Shown here piece by piece: positions 10,583-24,416 of a stretch of DNA of 64,000 nucleotides (its first letter is position 1; the number at the start of each line of letters is the position of its first letter). Source of the stretch: Vermamoeba vermiformis (lineage: Eukaryota > Tubulinea > Echinamoebida); assembly GCA_045837725.1 (NCBI GenBank), contig JBEWZL010000204.1, positions 37,507 to 101,506 of the forward strand, written 5' to 3'. The translations under genes and the position numbers were made by a program. Under the pieces are notes generated by a model. The model was given only the letters and a program-made list of their open reading frames with translations, did no database searches and was not told the DNA's origin.

Positions 10583-12598
10583 ATGCAATATAATCCTGTT
10601 CCGTACTCTGTTGTGGCTCATTCTAATTTGCCAGTGCCTCCGCTCGAGTTTGTTGCACTTTTGGCACGCAGATTTACCAACAGGCGGAATGAATTATTAG
10701 AACTGCGCAAAAAAATCGAAAAAAATATAGAAAAAGGTAATTCGATAGATTGATAGCCATATCAACCTCTAGAATGTCTCCAGCATTTACTATTAAAATA
10801 ATATTGAAAATTGAAAACGTTTCTCAACCGTAATTTGGTATTTAACACAAATATTAGGTATTATGCCACATTTTTTGCCAGAAACTGAACATATTCGAAG
10901 AGCGAAATGGCAGGTGCGCCAAACTTCCAAAGTAGGTGCCACATTATTCCTTCGTTTACATCTAATTGCCAATAGGACAATCCTATATTAAAACGAACAG
11001 TCGATATTGTGTTGTGGAAAGTATTTGATCGCAAAGAGTTCAATAGAGCCTTAAATAGTACTGCCGATGGCATTCAATTTGATTTTGACGACAGGTAAGG
11101 GCACTTAAATTGTATATTGCATTGTTATTAATAGGATTTAATATAGTTATTCTCCAACGTGGAACAATAATTTAGCGGCACAATTTAACCTCGTAGATGC
11201 CTTGTTGAGATCTGCTCACGAGAAAGGCGGCAAGAAGCCTGCTATCATTGTGCGCCCCCGTTCACTGAATTTAAATGAAGATCACGTGCTTGTTGACGGT
11301 GAACCCGTTCCTGGAGCCATCTTCGATTTTGGTGTCTGGATGTACAACTACCACGAGATCAGCAACAAATACAATTTGAATGTCGATGAAGGTCCTTACT
11401 TCTATATTCCAAAACTCGAGAACCATTTGGAAGCTCGTCTATGGAACGATATGATAACCTTCACCGAGGAGTATTTCAGCATGGTGAAAGTACGTGCCTT
11501 TTTTGACGTGACCAACCAATGCTAACCATTGAAATCATAGGGATCAATCAAGACCCTCGTTCTGATTGAAAACATACTGGCTGTATTTGAAATGGACGAG
11601 ATCCTGTACGAGATGCGCGATCATTGTCTAGGTTTAAACACGGGTCGTTGGGACTACGTGTTCTCGTTTATTAAGAAGTTTAGAAATAATTCTGCGTTCG
11701 TAACGCCAGAGAGGTCTCAAATAGGCATGGATCAAACATTCTTGGCCACTTGGGAACAACTGCTGATTGACACGTGTCGCAAACGAGGAGCAATTGCAAC
11801 GGGAGGAATGGCCCCACAGTTGCCACATAGCGACAGTAGTGTGATGAATGAGCTACATAAACAAGTAAGGAGCCAACGATGTTATAAGATGTATACTTAT
11901 TGTTGCTAGGTGTTCGAAGGCAAATGTCGCGAAGCAGCTGTTGGCCTCGATGGTGCTTTAGTCGCTGATGCTGCATTCGTAGAGGACGTTCAAAAGGCAT
12001 TTGCAAGCACTAAGCCGAAGAAATTTAGCTTGCCGAAGGACGAAAAAGAGCTCGAAAAGCGATTGTTAGCGGTGCCTAAAGGTACGTTCAGCTGTTAGTG
12101 CTAGCGATCTTATTCTAACTTTCGTCCTTAGGAAATGTAACCAACGTTGGTGTTGCTAAGAACGTTGAGGTGGTAGTGCACTACATCGAATCTTGGTTGC
12201 GTGGTGAAGGCGGATGTCCATTGAACGGAATTCTCGAAGATCTCGCCACCGCTGAAATTACACGAGTAAGTCCGTAAAATAATAGAAATCTTACGATAAT
12301 GCAATCTATTTGTTCTTTCGGTACTTACATTTTATAACAGGCACAACTTTGGCAGTGGATCAAGCACAAAGTAGTTACAAAAGAAGGCCAAGCGATTACG
12401 TTTGAATTTGTTAAAGAGCAAATAGTAGCTTTAGTTGAAAAGAAGAAGGATCAATTCTCTGCAACTGAGTGGAAGACTCGAAAATTCGCGGTTGCTCAAG
12501 ATCTGAGCTTAAAGCTAATGGATACAACCAAATTCTATGATTTTATGCCCTCATTGTTATATGACTCCATTGTGTCCACAAGAAGTAGCAAATTGTAA
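10583..12598 (+). CDS. Malate synthase, peroxisomal
   Basis: Condenses glyoxylate with acetyl-CoA to malate, the second dedicated step of the glyoxylate cycle. Eight exons (10583-10736, 10858-10931, 10976-11094, 11147-11489, 11541-11864, 11910-12081, 12132-12265, 12341-12598) join in frame to 525 residues, a normal length for malate synthase A. Diagnostic stretches include ALNSTADGIQFDFDDSYSPTW, YFYIPKLENHLEARLWND, VLIENILAVFEMDEILYE and GLNTGRWDYVFS, then the C-terminal domain with GEGGCPLNG. The protein ends SSKL, a canonical type 1 peroxisomal targeting signal. The partner isocitrate lyase is not in this window. Confidence 0.96.
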
Positions 12599-12722
12599 AG
12601 TAAATGCCAAAGATTTTGTTTTCTCGTCCCGTTCTTTGTTGGTGATTCAGAACCACAACCACAAAGCAACGTAAATATTAATCTAAAATATCAATACCCT
12701 GCTTAGATCAAAATATCAAGAA

Positions 12723-15700
12723 ATGGAATCAAAAACGCCGGCGTGTGCAATACAACAGATCCCGCAAGAAGTTTTGACACTAATTTTTAAATATTTGCCA
12801 ATCGCTCCTGAGCGATGGTATTGCCTATTTGTAAGTTTAATCATTCCGTAGGATTTTCCCTCTATTTTTTAAAATTAATTCTAATAACGCCGAACCGATC
12901 GGATGCAGGTTTGCAAAGCCTTTTACAATGCCATGCAATCGCACTTATTATGGACGCACATCAGTTTGCAAGATAGTTCCGTTATTGACAAGACTGAAGC
13001 CCCCGTATGGTACGAACCTTGGAAGTTACCCGGGAAAAAGGAGGGCTTTGCTGCCCATCTTACAGCTCCTAAACGTCCATATTTTATGTCAGCGAATTTT
13101 TTGAGCTACTTAAAACGATGCCATCGAGAACACGTGATCGAGTTGGACTTGTCTTACGTTCCGTTAATTAACCAGGTAACATTTCTGATTCAGTTTTCAT
13201 TCCACTTTACTGACCATTTTTACGCACATAGGAAGAGTCAGAAGTAACTCAAGTACGATTAAAGCAAGAAAGCACGTTTTGGGATTTGATGTTCGAATTC
13301 CCGAACTTACGAAATTTGTCGTTGTTTGGCACGAATGCAGGGAAAGATGATGAAGAGACTAGGGGACTTCCAAATTTGGTGCTACTGCCTCCCCGATATG
13401 CTACTTGGCAGTCTCCAGTGCGCAACCTCAATCTGCTGTTTTCAATTTTTACTGCTAGCATGAGGATAAATGATTTAGCGGTTATTCTGCAGCACGCACC
13501 TAATTTAGAAATATTTCAAATATCCGTAGAACATATTATGTTCGAACAGACTGCTTCCTTCGCCGAACACGCCAACTTGAAACAAGTCTACTTCCACGGA
13601 AATAATTACTTAATGGACAGGTTACGGCCGTACTTTCCAAATTTGGAATTGGCAATTCGTACGTTGCGTTTAAGAAGCCGAGTTTAATCTATATTAAAAT
13701 TAATTTTACAGGCGAACAGAACAGCACTGGTTGGATTAGAAAACAAGGAAAGGCAACGTTAATAGAGCCTATAGAGTAAGTTCCATTCTTTAACCTCATT
13801 ATTAGTACTCACTGTTCATGATGATAGGGTGCATAATATTCGAGAGTTGGATCTTAAAAAGTTCGAGCAAGATTTACAGTGTATTACTACCACAAGATTC
13901 AAAGGCATTCCGCTCTTAATCGGGCAAATTGAATGGGCAAATTTAGGGCAACTGCGATTGCTTTTCAAGTACCTCAAGTTTGATATTAACGCAAAGTAAG
14001 TATCATGATACTTGGATATTCGGCTCCGCAAACTAAAAATAATTTAATTTTGCAGAGTTCGTGGAATTTCAGACACGCTTTATGATCCATTTGTATTGCC
14101 ATACACTTGTTCGATCTCTTACTACCGCAAACTACACCCAGTTGAGGTAAATGATTAGTGCCACACCATACTATCGCAAATAATTAATTTAGCGCCAGGG
14201 TGATACAGCATTGCATTTTGCGGTTAAATTAGGAAAATATGAAGTCGCCGAGTTTTTGCTTCAACACGGAGCGGATCCGAACATTCAAGACTGGTAAGCG
14301 TAATTAGACTTGTGTCATATACCTTTCTAATATGAATCCAGTTTGTTACGAACGCCGATTTTTTATTCACAAGATGTTCGCACAGCGCAATTGCTTGTGA
14401 AGTACGGCGCGGATCCCACCTTGCTGGATCTGCACGGCTGGAACACTTTGATGTGCTACATTGCCCAAAAAAGGAACCGTAAGAGATTTTTATTATGTAG
14501 TATTATAATTTCAAGTACTAACGTTGATAGCCCACGGTGAATTTGCGGAAGATTACGAGAACGTCCAAGCGTTTTTCGCGGTTGACGATAATTACGAAGA
14601 TCACGCGTTCAAAGATGTTGAAGCGTTTGTGGAACTAGGTTGTGACTTGAACCATAGAACGAATGACGGCCTTAATCTATTTAAGATTTCCTTAGTTTCT
14701 GGCAATTTTTTCTTCGCAAAACACCTCTTAAACGTGACGAAGGATGCAATGAAAGAAACGTACGGAGCCGACACAGGCGAAGCATAATCAGGTATACTAA
14801 CAGTTATTGTTATAGATCTCCCTGTGTTGGGTCTCTTTCGTGCGTTGTTTTGGCAAAAAATGTCTCTACGACAGAACAACTGGAGATGGTCAGTTATCGC
14901 GTTGAAAAATGAGCGACAACTAACTAACACTTATTGCTATTATTAATCAGATAGGAATTTTGCTTCAAAAAGGTGCTGATCCGCAGATTGTCGATGACGG
15001 TGGTCAATCGTACCTACACCTCGCGGCCTTGCGTATGAATTTCGATGTTCTTATGGCAGCACTGTACGCAAATTTTGAGCTGATATAGGCATAATCTAAC
15101 GTTTCATTGTAGAACTACGGCACAAAACCCCGCCGAATTACTGAAGTTGAAAGACAACGCAGGTTATACATGTTTGCATTACTTAGAGCCCTGCCAAGTA
15201 CGTAATCACTGTTTTCGACAAAAAAAAGTCAGCTAACCTTGTACGCATAAAGAATTGGAATGGTGGGGATCAAAGCGGCTACATCGAAGCCGTTTTCAAG
15301 AGTATGAAAAAATATGAAGCGACAAGTTCTACTTGTACACTTGAAGAATTTCTGCAAAAAGTTGCTGAACTTGACTGCATTAACGTTCAAGCAACGAGCG
15401 GAGAGACACCGTTGCTCCTTTGTTGCAGATTTACGTGCGAAGTGCGATTCTACAGCGTTAACAAACTCATCGCTCACGGTGCCGATCCAAATATTACAGT
15501 AAGCATATACTCCCTTCAAGTATGTAGTTAAATTTGATGACACATGTCAGGATTATGATGGCGTATCTCCTTTAATTATGGTTGCCTACGAGCATGATTA
15601 TGACGTGATGACGTTGTTACTCAAGTCTGGTGCAAATGTCGACCATTGTGACAACAAAGGCATCGGTCCAATACTCGCAGCAACGCTCAGATTTTTGAAG

Positions 15701-17564
15701 GAGGCCGAGGTTCCAAATAAGGAACATCTAGACGACTATTGCGAGCGATTTGAACGAATATTGAAGTTGCTCTTGGATAATGGAGCGGACATCAATCAGC
15801 GCGAGAAGGTGAGTGACAAACCTGACACTAGAAATGAACGCTAATTGTTCACAGTTATGTGGCTTCACTGTATTGCATTTATTAGCCATGTGCAAAGATT
15901 TGGAGATTATTTCAACTTGGATTCAAAAGCTTGTAAAGAGAGGGGCCAAGTTGGATGCGAGGTACGGCAACTAGTAATATTATGGTTAGTTACATTTTAT
16001 TGATCGTTATTGGCGCAGAACGCACATCAACGAGACGCCGTTGCATCGGGCAATTATGCAGGGTAACTTGTTTGCCTTAAAAACACTACTGGAACTTGGT
16101 GCAGATGTCACTGCTCGTGGCGTAATGATGCGAACACGTAAGTGTCAAATTTGCTTCAAACTTACTCCAAAGATGACTATCTACAACTTGTGTCTATAGC
16201 GTTGCATTATGCACTGAAGTATTTAGACTTAAGTGAGATAGATTTTTCTTCGGATCGTGCAACTTTGGACGGATTTAAAACTGTTGGCAATTCGATTGTG
16301 CGGTATCCTGCATGGAATTGGAGCTCAATTGATGATTTTTCACAATTTCGCGAGAAAAACATCGAATATTTTGAAGCCAAGCACTTAACTATATTCGTCG
16401 AGTTATTCCGCTTTGCTGATCGCATTGACTTCAACGCCAAAAATCTTCAGGGAGAAATTCCGCTACACAAAGTAAGAGTCCTTCGCGTGTATTCCGACTA
16501 AATGTATTATTTAGGCAATGATTCGTACCAATTTTGCCTTACCAAATTTGGGAGTCTTGCAACGAATTTATGTCCCGTTAAAAATGCTTGAGCATTCCAC
16601 GAAGGAGCAGCTCTTAACAAAAAATTCCTGCGGAGTCACGCCTTTGGATACCTTTTGGACTCAATTACGAAACATCGCAACATGGCGTAACTCTTGGGAT
16701 GCGGAAGACATGTAAGTATCAAGTTGGTTCATTTCTGTTGTTGTTAACGAGTTGGTGTGGCAGACAAACCGTGGCGAACAAATTATTTGAATTGGCTGGC
16801 GGTGCGTTAACTCTTGATCACCTTGCACTAGCTTTTGAAGCTAACGTTGATATAACACGATACAATGTCAAAGGTAAGGCGGCGACTGAATATAACGTTG
16901 AACAACCTCATTGATGTCAAATTTAGGACACAATTTGTTACTTCACCAGGTGCCTCCGTTGCATCCCGATCGCATTGAGCCGCCAATTTTCACTTTGTTC
17001 AGCAAGCCAATGACGAATATAGTACGTAGAGTAAATTCGTTCTTTATAATCTAATTGCTTTTTTCAGGAACATTTCAAACGATGTTCGAGCTTGCTTGGT
17101 AAGTTAAAACCAAGGACAAAGAATTATATTTAACATTCGCAAACAGAGCCAGCTATTTGGAGATACCAAGATGAGAGAACTAAAGACACAATCTTGCATC
17201 GAATATTAACTTGGTGGAGAAACTCCGACTGCGAGGCACTGCTTTTTAATCACGTACATTCGTCCATGGGAGGCGATAGGATTCTCTTAGAACTCCTTGA
17301 ATGTAAGATTATATTAGATAATTCCTTCAGCGACAATCAGTGATTAATTTTTGGTGGCAAGTTGGTGCAGATCCTCACGCGAAAAATATCTATGGCTATT
17401 CGTTCGCAGATGCTGTTCCAGAGTTCGATAAGATTCGTGCTAACCTTCCTTTATTGCGCGGAGAAGAAAAGCCAATCATTAGCAAGCCTGATTACTTCGC
17501 TCAACATAAGAAATCGCAGACTGATCTTTTGCTTGGATTAGTGATGCCGTCGACCAATAGTTAG
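12723..17564 (+). CDS. F-box/ankyrin-repeat protein, copy 1
   Basis: A large multi-exon protein that probably recruits substrates to an SCF ubiquitin ligase. The F-box is at the start (IQQIPQEVLTLIFKYLP, then VCKAFYNAM). About 250 residues with LRR-like lines follow (FPNLRNLSLFG, VRNLNLLF, APNLEIFQIS). Ankyrin repeats fill the rest: GDTALHFAVKLGKYEVAEFL, AQLLVKYGADPTLLD, VELGCDLNHRTNDG, LLQKGADPQIVDDGG, LIAHGADPNIT and LLLDNGADINQREK. The C-terminus has the phrase YGYSFADAVPEF. Exons are separated by roughly 20 introns of about 50 nt. The next gene downstream is a paralogue with the same architecture. The fine exon map is approximate. Confidence 0.88.
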
Positions 17565-18025
17565 CGTTGGTACGATATCGCAGTGATTCGGCTATTATTT
17601 ATGATTGTGTTACGGCCTTTTACTTTGTAATAACAATGGAGGCTCTTGTTGTAGACGTTTTGAGGGTGTAAAATAATCTGATTTATTGAGTAGTACAACG
17701 CGCTATTTATGTCTGCGCCTTTGATTAAGCCATGATCTCGTGTTGATCCACGTCGCGCGAGGATACACGTCATTTACCTAATTTGGCGATATACTGTTCT
17801 CGCTTTCTTCGGCCTTGTTATTGCGTAAATTCATTTGTGCAATTTACGCTTCATGAACGGTGATTTACGCGCGTGCAATCTCTTTACAACTTCGCCTCGC
17901 CGAGCTAAAATTTATTAAGCGGCACAAAAACAGACTTTTTTCGAAATTTTGCTATTTACATACAATTAATAGCTGCGCTACAACATCCTTACAACAAGCA
18001 TTGTTCGAAGTGGCTATTAACCGAA
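17565..18025. other. Intergenic stretch, nothing recognised
   Basis: About 460 AT-rich bases lie between the two tandem F-box/ankyrin genes. I see no coding or RNA signal. It should contain the promoter of the second copy. Confidence 0.5.
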
Positions 18026-21000
18026 ATGGAATCCACAACGCCCGATCTGCAGTGGGAGACTATTCCACAAGATATTTTGACTCAAATATTCAAATATCTA
18101 CCTGTTGCGCCCGATAGATGGCACTGCTTATTCGTACGTAGCTTCCGTGCTCATTTTACGATGAATCACCAAGCCAGAAAAAAATTAGAAAATTGATTAT
18201 TTAGGACCAAAAATTATGAAATAATATTTTTAAACTGTTTATTACTGCGTAACGGTAATTTGTGATGTTAAAAAGTATTTTGGAATTTTTCTGTTTGAAA
18301 TCCGGCTTATAGTACTCTATTTAGGTCAGTAAGGCGTTCCATTCGGCAATGCAATCTCGTTTACTATGGACCCATATCACACTCCAAGATTGCAGCATTA
18401 TGCCCAAGAAGAGAGGTTGGGATGACGTGGATCGTCGCATTCAGAAGCCAAAGAAGCTCGAGTTCGTTACCGCTGCTTTCTTAGGCTACTTGCAGAAAAA
18501 TCACCGCGATACAGTGGTCGAATTGGATTTAACTCACGCTTCCTTTGAGAGTGAGGTACGGATTCGAAATTTTATGGTCAAAGTCGAATTAATATCGTGA
18601 TGTAGGGTGAATATCTTCCTCGAAAATTCAATCTTCAATACAGCCCGGAATATAATGAAGATCATATGAACGTATTTTGGTCTCTAATGTTCAACTTCCC
18701 GAACTTGCGCAATTTGAGCCTTTTCGGATCCTTTTTCACCAACGGATCGATGGGTAAATATTTGCCCATTACTGCGTCATAATATTTATATACTAACATT
18801 ATTATAGTTACTTTTGGTGCTCCTGCCAACAAGAACTTGAGATCTTCAGTTCGGAATCTGAACTTAATCAAACAAAACTTGTTCTACAACTCGCGAGATT
18901 CGTTGAAGACCATTTTAGACTTCGCACCCGAATTAGAAGTGTTGCAAATGCAAGATATATCTGAAGACAGTGCTGGTTTGGATCAACAATATCCGAAATT
19001 GAAACATCTCTTGTTTGTTTTGTGCAATATTTCGCCGGGAAATATCTTCGAAACATGTCCAAATTTGGAGCTATTCATTAGTAAGTATAGTAATTGTAAT
19101 CACGTTGGTACTAATTTGAATCTGCAGATCATAAATACGATCATCATTGGGGTGAACCAGAGGAGCCTCCTAAACCTCCTGCTGATCGCGCGAAAAAACT
19201 AGTATTTATTTCTGGCGAACGGTACGAATTAATTTTAATTATAAAATTTTGTGGTGGATCTAATTTTCATGCATCAGAAAACCAATGCGTGACATATCCG
19301 TGGATGATATCACTGAGAACATTGCAAAGGCAATTGTTAATGTGCGCTATGCTAATAGTGCGGGTCTACCTCAACTTCATGATTTGGTCAATTACGATCA
19401 AGACGAGCGCTTGGAACTGTGCTTGAAAACTTTGAAGTTGGATCCGAATATCAAGTACGGCACCATAAATTGATAACTTCATTAAACAAATAATCATTAT
19501 TTTTCAAACGATTGCTTATAACGTTATTTTTCAGGTTCCGAGCAGCACCGGATGTGGTGTTGGATCCGTTCGTTTTGATGTATCCGTACGACTCCAACTC
19601 CGATGGCAGAGGCTGGGGCGACGAGGCTACCGATAACAAAGTGCCGCCATTACTAGAGAACGTACGTGCGAGTCTCCCATTCAAATCTCAGCTTACTGAC
19701 GATTGATTTTTTTTCAGGGCGATACTCCGCTTCATTACGCTGTCAAGAGAAAAAAGATTAATTTAGTACGATTGTTATTGGATCACGGCGCAGATCCCAA
19801 CGCCACAAATAGGTACACAAAAGAAAATTACAGGAGTTATTTTCAAGTACTAATTTATTTAACTCATTGTTAGTGCCTATCGCACGCCCCTATGCTACGT
19901 ACAAAGCTTTGAAATGTTGCACTTGTTGATGGATCGCGGTGCTTTGTTGAATATTGTAGACAAGGACGGTTGGAATCTGTTGATGAACTTGGTCGCGAAT
20001 AAGAGCCGATTGTACCGTAAGTTTAGGGGCTAATCTACTCATTCTTTATCCTTAAAATGTTCATATGTCATTTACTAGAAATTTAACAACAAATTTTATC
20101 AAGTTTATTAACTATTGCTAACGCAATTTTGTAGCTAACCAACAACTCGAAGAAGTTGAGGATCACTTTACTTTCAATAGCACATCTGTTGTGCCTGATG
20201 GCGCTGCTAGATTGGAATTGTTCGAGCACTTCGTTGAACTCGGCTGTGACGTTGATTATCAAGCGCCAACCGGACTTAACGCGCTCAAAATTGCGTTGTC
20301 CGTCAATGACCAAACGATTGTGGATTACTTACTGAAACACATGAAAGCACCTCTCGTAGAAAAGTACGCCGTGTCGTTGATCTATGTGAAATTTCATTTT
20401 AACGATTAATGCCCAGGTCTCCATGCATCGGTCTTCTTTCATGTGTTGCCGCGACTCAATCACCAGACCTCAAGATGGTAAGTTTATAGCAATAACGCTT
20501 TGGAGCAGGTGTATAATGAGTAAGCTAGATCGAACGATTGCTATCTTTGGGCGCGGATCCGACCATCGTTGATGAGCGCGGCCAGACTTACCTGCACGTT
20601 GCAGCAGAACAAAATCATTTGCACTTGTTAGAAAGCATCGAGTACGTATTCAGTAACAATAGCATATAAGCCTTAATCGTGATCTTATCTTTGAAATTTA
20701 GACACATCAAAGAGCGTGCCAAGCTGTTGACTATGACCGACGCTGCCGGCTACACTTGCTTGCATTACGCCGTTCTACCACCTGATACGGTAAATATATA
20801 AGCCTTAAGTGGTGTAAATATGATTAGTGTGAACTGACCTCACTGTTTCTATTTTAGGATATTATTTGGGCATGCGATATTCAGACCGAGTATTTGACTT
20901 ACTTGACCAAGAACAAACTCAAACGAAATCCCAATGCAATCAGCCATGTTGAGCGCTTGCATCCGTTTTTGACACTGATCGAGTCAGATGGCGTCATTGA

Positions 21001-23931
21001 TGTGCAAGCCGCTTCGGGCGAGACTCCGTTGTTGTTAGCCTGCAGGTCCATGACTGCCGAACGCCGAGTCATTGGTCACGTGCTCAAACACGGTGCTAAT
21101 CCCAATGTACCTGTAAGTTATTTTACAACACTGTTTCCAGACAATTCAGATCCACAACGAGAAATTGCTCAAAAAAAGCCGGATCAGTCTTGACTTAACG
21201 TAACCAAGTCGTAATATGTACTGAGTGTTATATAATAGGACCATGATGGAGGTTCCCCACTGATTGCAGCCGCGTACGCGTTAAATCACATCATCGTGAA
21301 AGAATTAATCGACGCCGGTGCTGATGTCGCACATTGTGACAACAAAGGTGTCAATGCGTTGTTGGCCGCGACCCTCGCTATCTCAAAGAGATTCATGGAA
21401 GCGAAATCTCACAATTATCAAAATGGCTTCCGTGATAACCAAAAGCAGTTCGTAAAAGAGTCAGGTAAAAAAAACCGAAGTTCGGGCTACTTGCAAGAAT
21501 TAAAGAGTTAGTATTAATTCAACGATTTCCTATTATAGACAAGCGAGGCTACATCGAGATTTTCAAACTTTTACTCGAGAAGAAGATTCCCGTCAACCAA
21601 CAAGAGAAGGTAACGAATTCATTTTAGTCTATAATTTCCGTTATTATTCAAAAAAATCATCTTCTATACTCACTTTGATGGGTCGTTTCTAATGAGTCTT
21701 GATGCAGTTATGTGGCGTGTCCGTGTTGCATCTGCTCGCAGGTCTTCCTGAAGACGTGACAGTCGAGTGGATAACGACTCTCGTGAAAGACTACGGTGCT
21801 GATATTAACTTGCGGTACGATACCTTTGTTGCGGCAGCATAGTTATACTAACTATATAACGCTAGTACTTGGATGAATGAAGCACCTCTGCACTGCGCCA
21901 TTCGAAGCAAGTGCGTGGCGTCATTCAAGGCACTTCTTCAGTTGGGCGCTGATGTCAACGCACTTGGAATTGGCATGATGACACGTAAGTTTGACACTTG
22001 CCTATTTTAGGCAGATAAGTCACGTGACCTTTTATTACAATGTTGAAAAAATCTGCCACGTGTTCCGTTCTGTGAAAATATTTGACACGTAATCATGAAG
22101 TCTTGTCGTTCAATATTTCACAATTAGATATTTATGCTAGTGTTACGTTGATTATGAGCACTAATATTGAGCTTTTTCATCAGCGTTGCACTACATCTTG
22201 GAAGTCAATTACGGCGTGCACGGCTTGAGCACCTACGCGATGTCAGACGAATGCAAAGTCTGCATTGACGGCTTTAAAATTGTTGCAAACACCTTGATCC
22301 GATACCCCTCGTGGACGTGGAGTTCACCCGACGATCGTTCACAGAACTGCACTGCCTCGTTCTACGAGGGCGAGAATGACTCCGCGTTGATTTTGTTCAT
22401 GGAACTCTTCAGACACGCCGCGGAAAAATTGGACTTCAATGTGCAGAGCTACTTGGGCTACTTGCCTTTGCACAACGTACGTCGAATTTGAACATACATA
22501 TTATTGGTAGTTAGGTCTTTTAATCAAATACTGGACTGCTGTATTTGTCATAAGAGATTAAGAAATATTGATATCTAGCCTTATGAAGCTCTAGTCACGT
22601 GATCTAATATTTCCTTATTTAGTGCTGGTTATTAGCTAAAAATGTTGTCGATCCCGGCAACGTCACACAAGGCGTAATAGATTCAAAGTATTACTTAGTG
22701 TCCATGCCACTCACGATGCTCAAGTACGCTACGCGCGAGCAATTGTTGACTAAGAATTTCGCGGAAAGCACGCCCTTCGATCAGCTGTTGAACGGCGTTT
22801 TGACAACACTCAAGCCTAGTACATTGGCTGGCACTTATCCAAGCGTTAAAGAAGGGTAAGATCAACTTTTAGGCCTTAGTCCAATGATTGCTAATGCGGA
22901 TCTGTTTTCCAGATTCGACATGATTTTCGAACGCTGTCTCGCGTTGATTGGCGACACCATTGACATCAATCACGTGATCACCACTGCTGCATTGGAATGC
23001 GAATACAGTGTCGTAGAGCGACTAGCGAAAAAAGCGAAGGAGAATGGTAAGTATTGCACATTTTCGTTTTCACTGAAAATCACGTTCATGAACGAAAATT
23101 TTTGCAATGTTTACACCATTCTAAATATAGCCCTGTATTTAACAGGCAAATTCACCGCTGCCCATATCAAGAAGTCTATGAACGCAACAGTCTCATCGAT
23201 GCTCAGTGCTGTCCTTGCAGATCCAAAGCTGTTTGCACTGTTTAAAGACGTATTAGCACCTATTTGGTCGAAGCCTTTGGATCGCGAACCCCCCAAAAAC
23301 TTGGATCCGATGATTTTCTCCTTCCTTTATGCGTACCAGTCTGCTTGCGGTTATGAGGTACTTCATAATGTTCAACATTTATATCTGATTATTTATTAAT
23401 ATCTCTTAAATAGGATAAAATCGCTCGTCCTAAAGGGCTTGATGAACTTTTGGAAAGCGGCGGTAAGATCTTGCCTTTTTATTTATTCAGTTTAATTTAT
23501 TAATTTCCTATTATAGTCATCGATTGGAAAATGCAGCTGCCTGATACAAAAGAAAATTTGTTGTTAGCCGCTTACAGTTGGTGGAGAAATGTTGGTGGCG
23601 AAGCATTGCTTTACAACCAGATCTTCTCTCGCAAAGCCGCTATCGAAGCTGACAAGATCATTTCGGACCTTATTAAGCGTAAGTATATTTTATAGTATAT
23701 GAAAATTAATTATGAGATGCTAAACGGAATTTTCTGGATGCAGATGGAGTGGATCCGCACCAAAAGAATATCATCGGCCAATCTTTTGCAGATATGGTGC
23801 CTCAATATGAAAAGGTCGTAGAGAATGCTAAATATTTGCGAGGCGAAAAGAAGGCAGTTGAAAAGGAAAATTATTTGGTGGACAAAAAGCCATCGATGCT
23901 GGTGGAATTATTGCGCGCTATTACTTGCTAG
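18026..23931 (+). CDS. F-box/ankyrin-repeat protein, copy 2
   Basis: A paralogue of the preceding gene with the same order of parts. The start MESTTPDLQWETIPQDIL leads into the F-box (PQDILTQIFKYLPVAPDRWH), and the second exon carries AMQSRLLWTHITLQD, matching AMQSHLLWTHISLQD in copy 1. LRR-like lines are followed by ankyrin repeats: GDTPLHYAVKRKKINLVRLL, LLLDHGADPNATN, VELGCDVDYQAPTGLN, VLKHGANPNVP, LIDAGADVAHCDNKG and LLQLGADVNALG. The C-terminal phrase IIGQSFADMVPQYEKV corresponds to YGYSFADAVPEF in copy 1. Introns are short except for a few of 150-200 nt. The codons are more GC-rich at third positions in places than in copy 1. It was probably produced by tandem duplication; the exact exon map is approximate. 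Confidence 0.88.
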
Positions 23932-24111
23932 ACCTCCTACACTAGCTATTACTTTGATCGAGTTTTTTTTATGACACGACGATAAACAGAAACTTTACTA
24001 TTGATCTCCGCACTAATGTCACCAATTGTCCGTGAACGCGACACCGGATCTACGTTTTCGCTTCTGTCCTTACTATACAAAATTTTCAGTATAAATTAAT
24101 CCATTTTCGAA

Positions 24112-24327
24112 ATGAAGTATATGTATATTGATATTGACACTTTGCCAGATAATCAGAAGCTTCGCGAGAGATTTCAAGAGCGGACCACGTTGCTTCCGCG
24201 GAGGGTGTGTTCCAAAGCACAAAATCTTATTATTCAATCGACTACGATAAACGCGTTTGCATTGGGTGGAAATGAAGAATTCCCAAAGATCACGTTTGTT
24301 TTTCTGATGCTAGCGCTATTTTTGTAA
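24112..24327 (+). CDS. Possible small hypothetical protein
   Basis: A 71-codon single-exon frame begins MKYMYIDIDTLPDNQKLRER and ends in a hydrophobic tail (FVFLMLALFL). I recognise no family. It sits between the second F-box/ankyrin gene and the tetraspan gene on the same strand, with room for its own promoter. The amino-acid mix is plausible but the length alone does not prove coding. Confidence 0.3.
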   Translation: MKYMYIDIDTLPDNQKLRERFQERTTLLPRRVCSKAQNLIIQSTTINAFALGGNEEFPKITFVFLMLALFL

Positions 24328-24416
24328 CTGACGTCAGCCGGCATTAAAAAGCTGTCAAAAGTTGTCGTGTTTATTCTATTAACAAACAACAGCCCATCAC
24401 ATCAGTATTTTATCCA

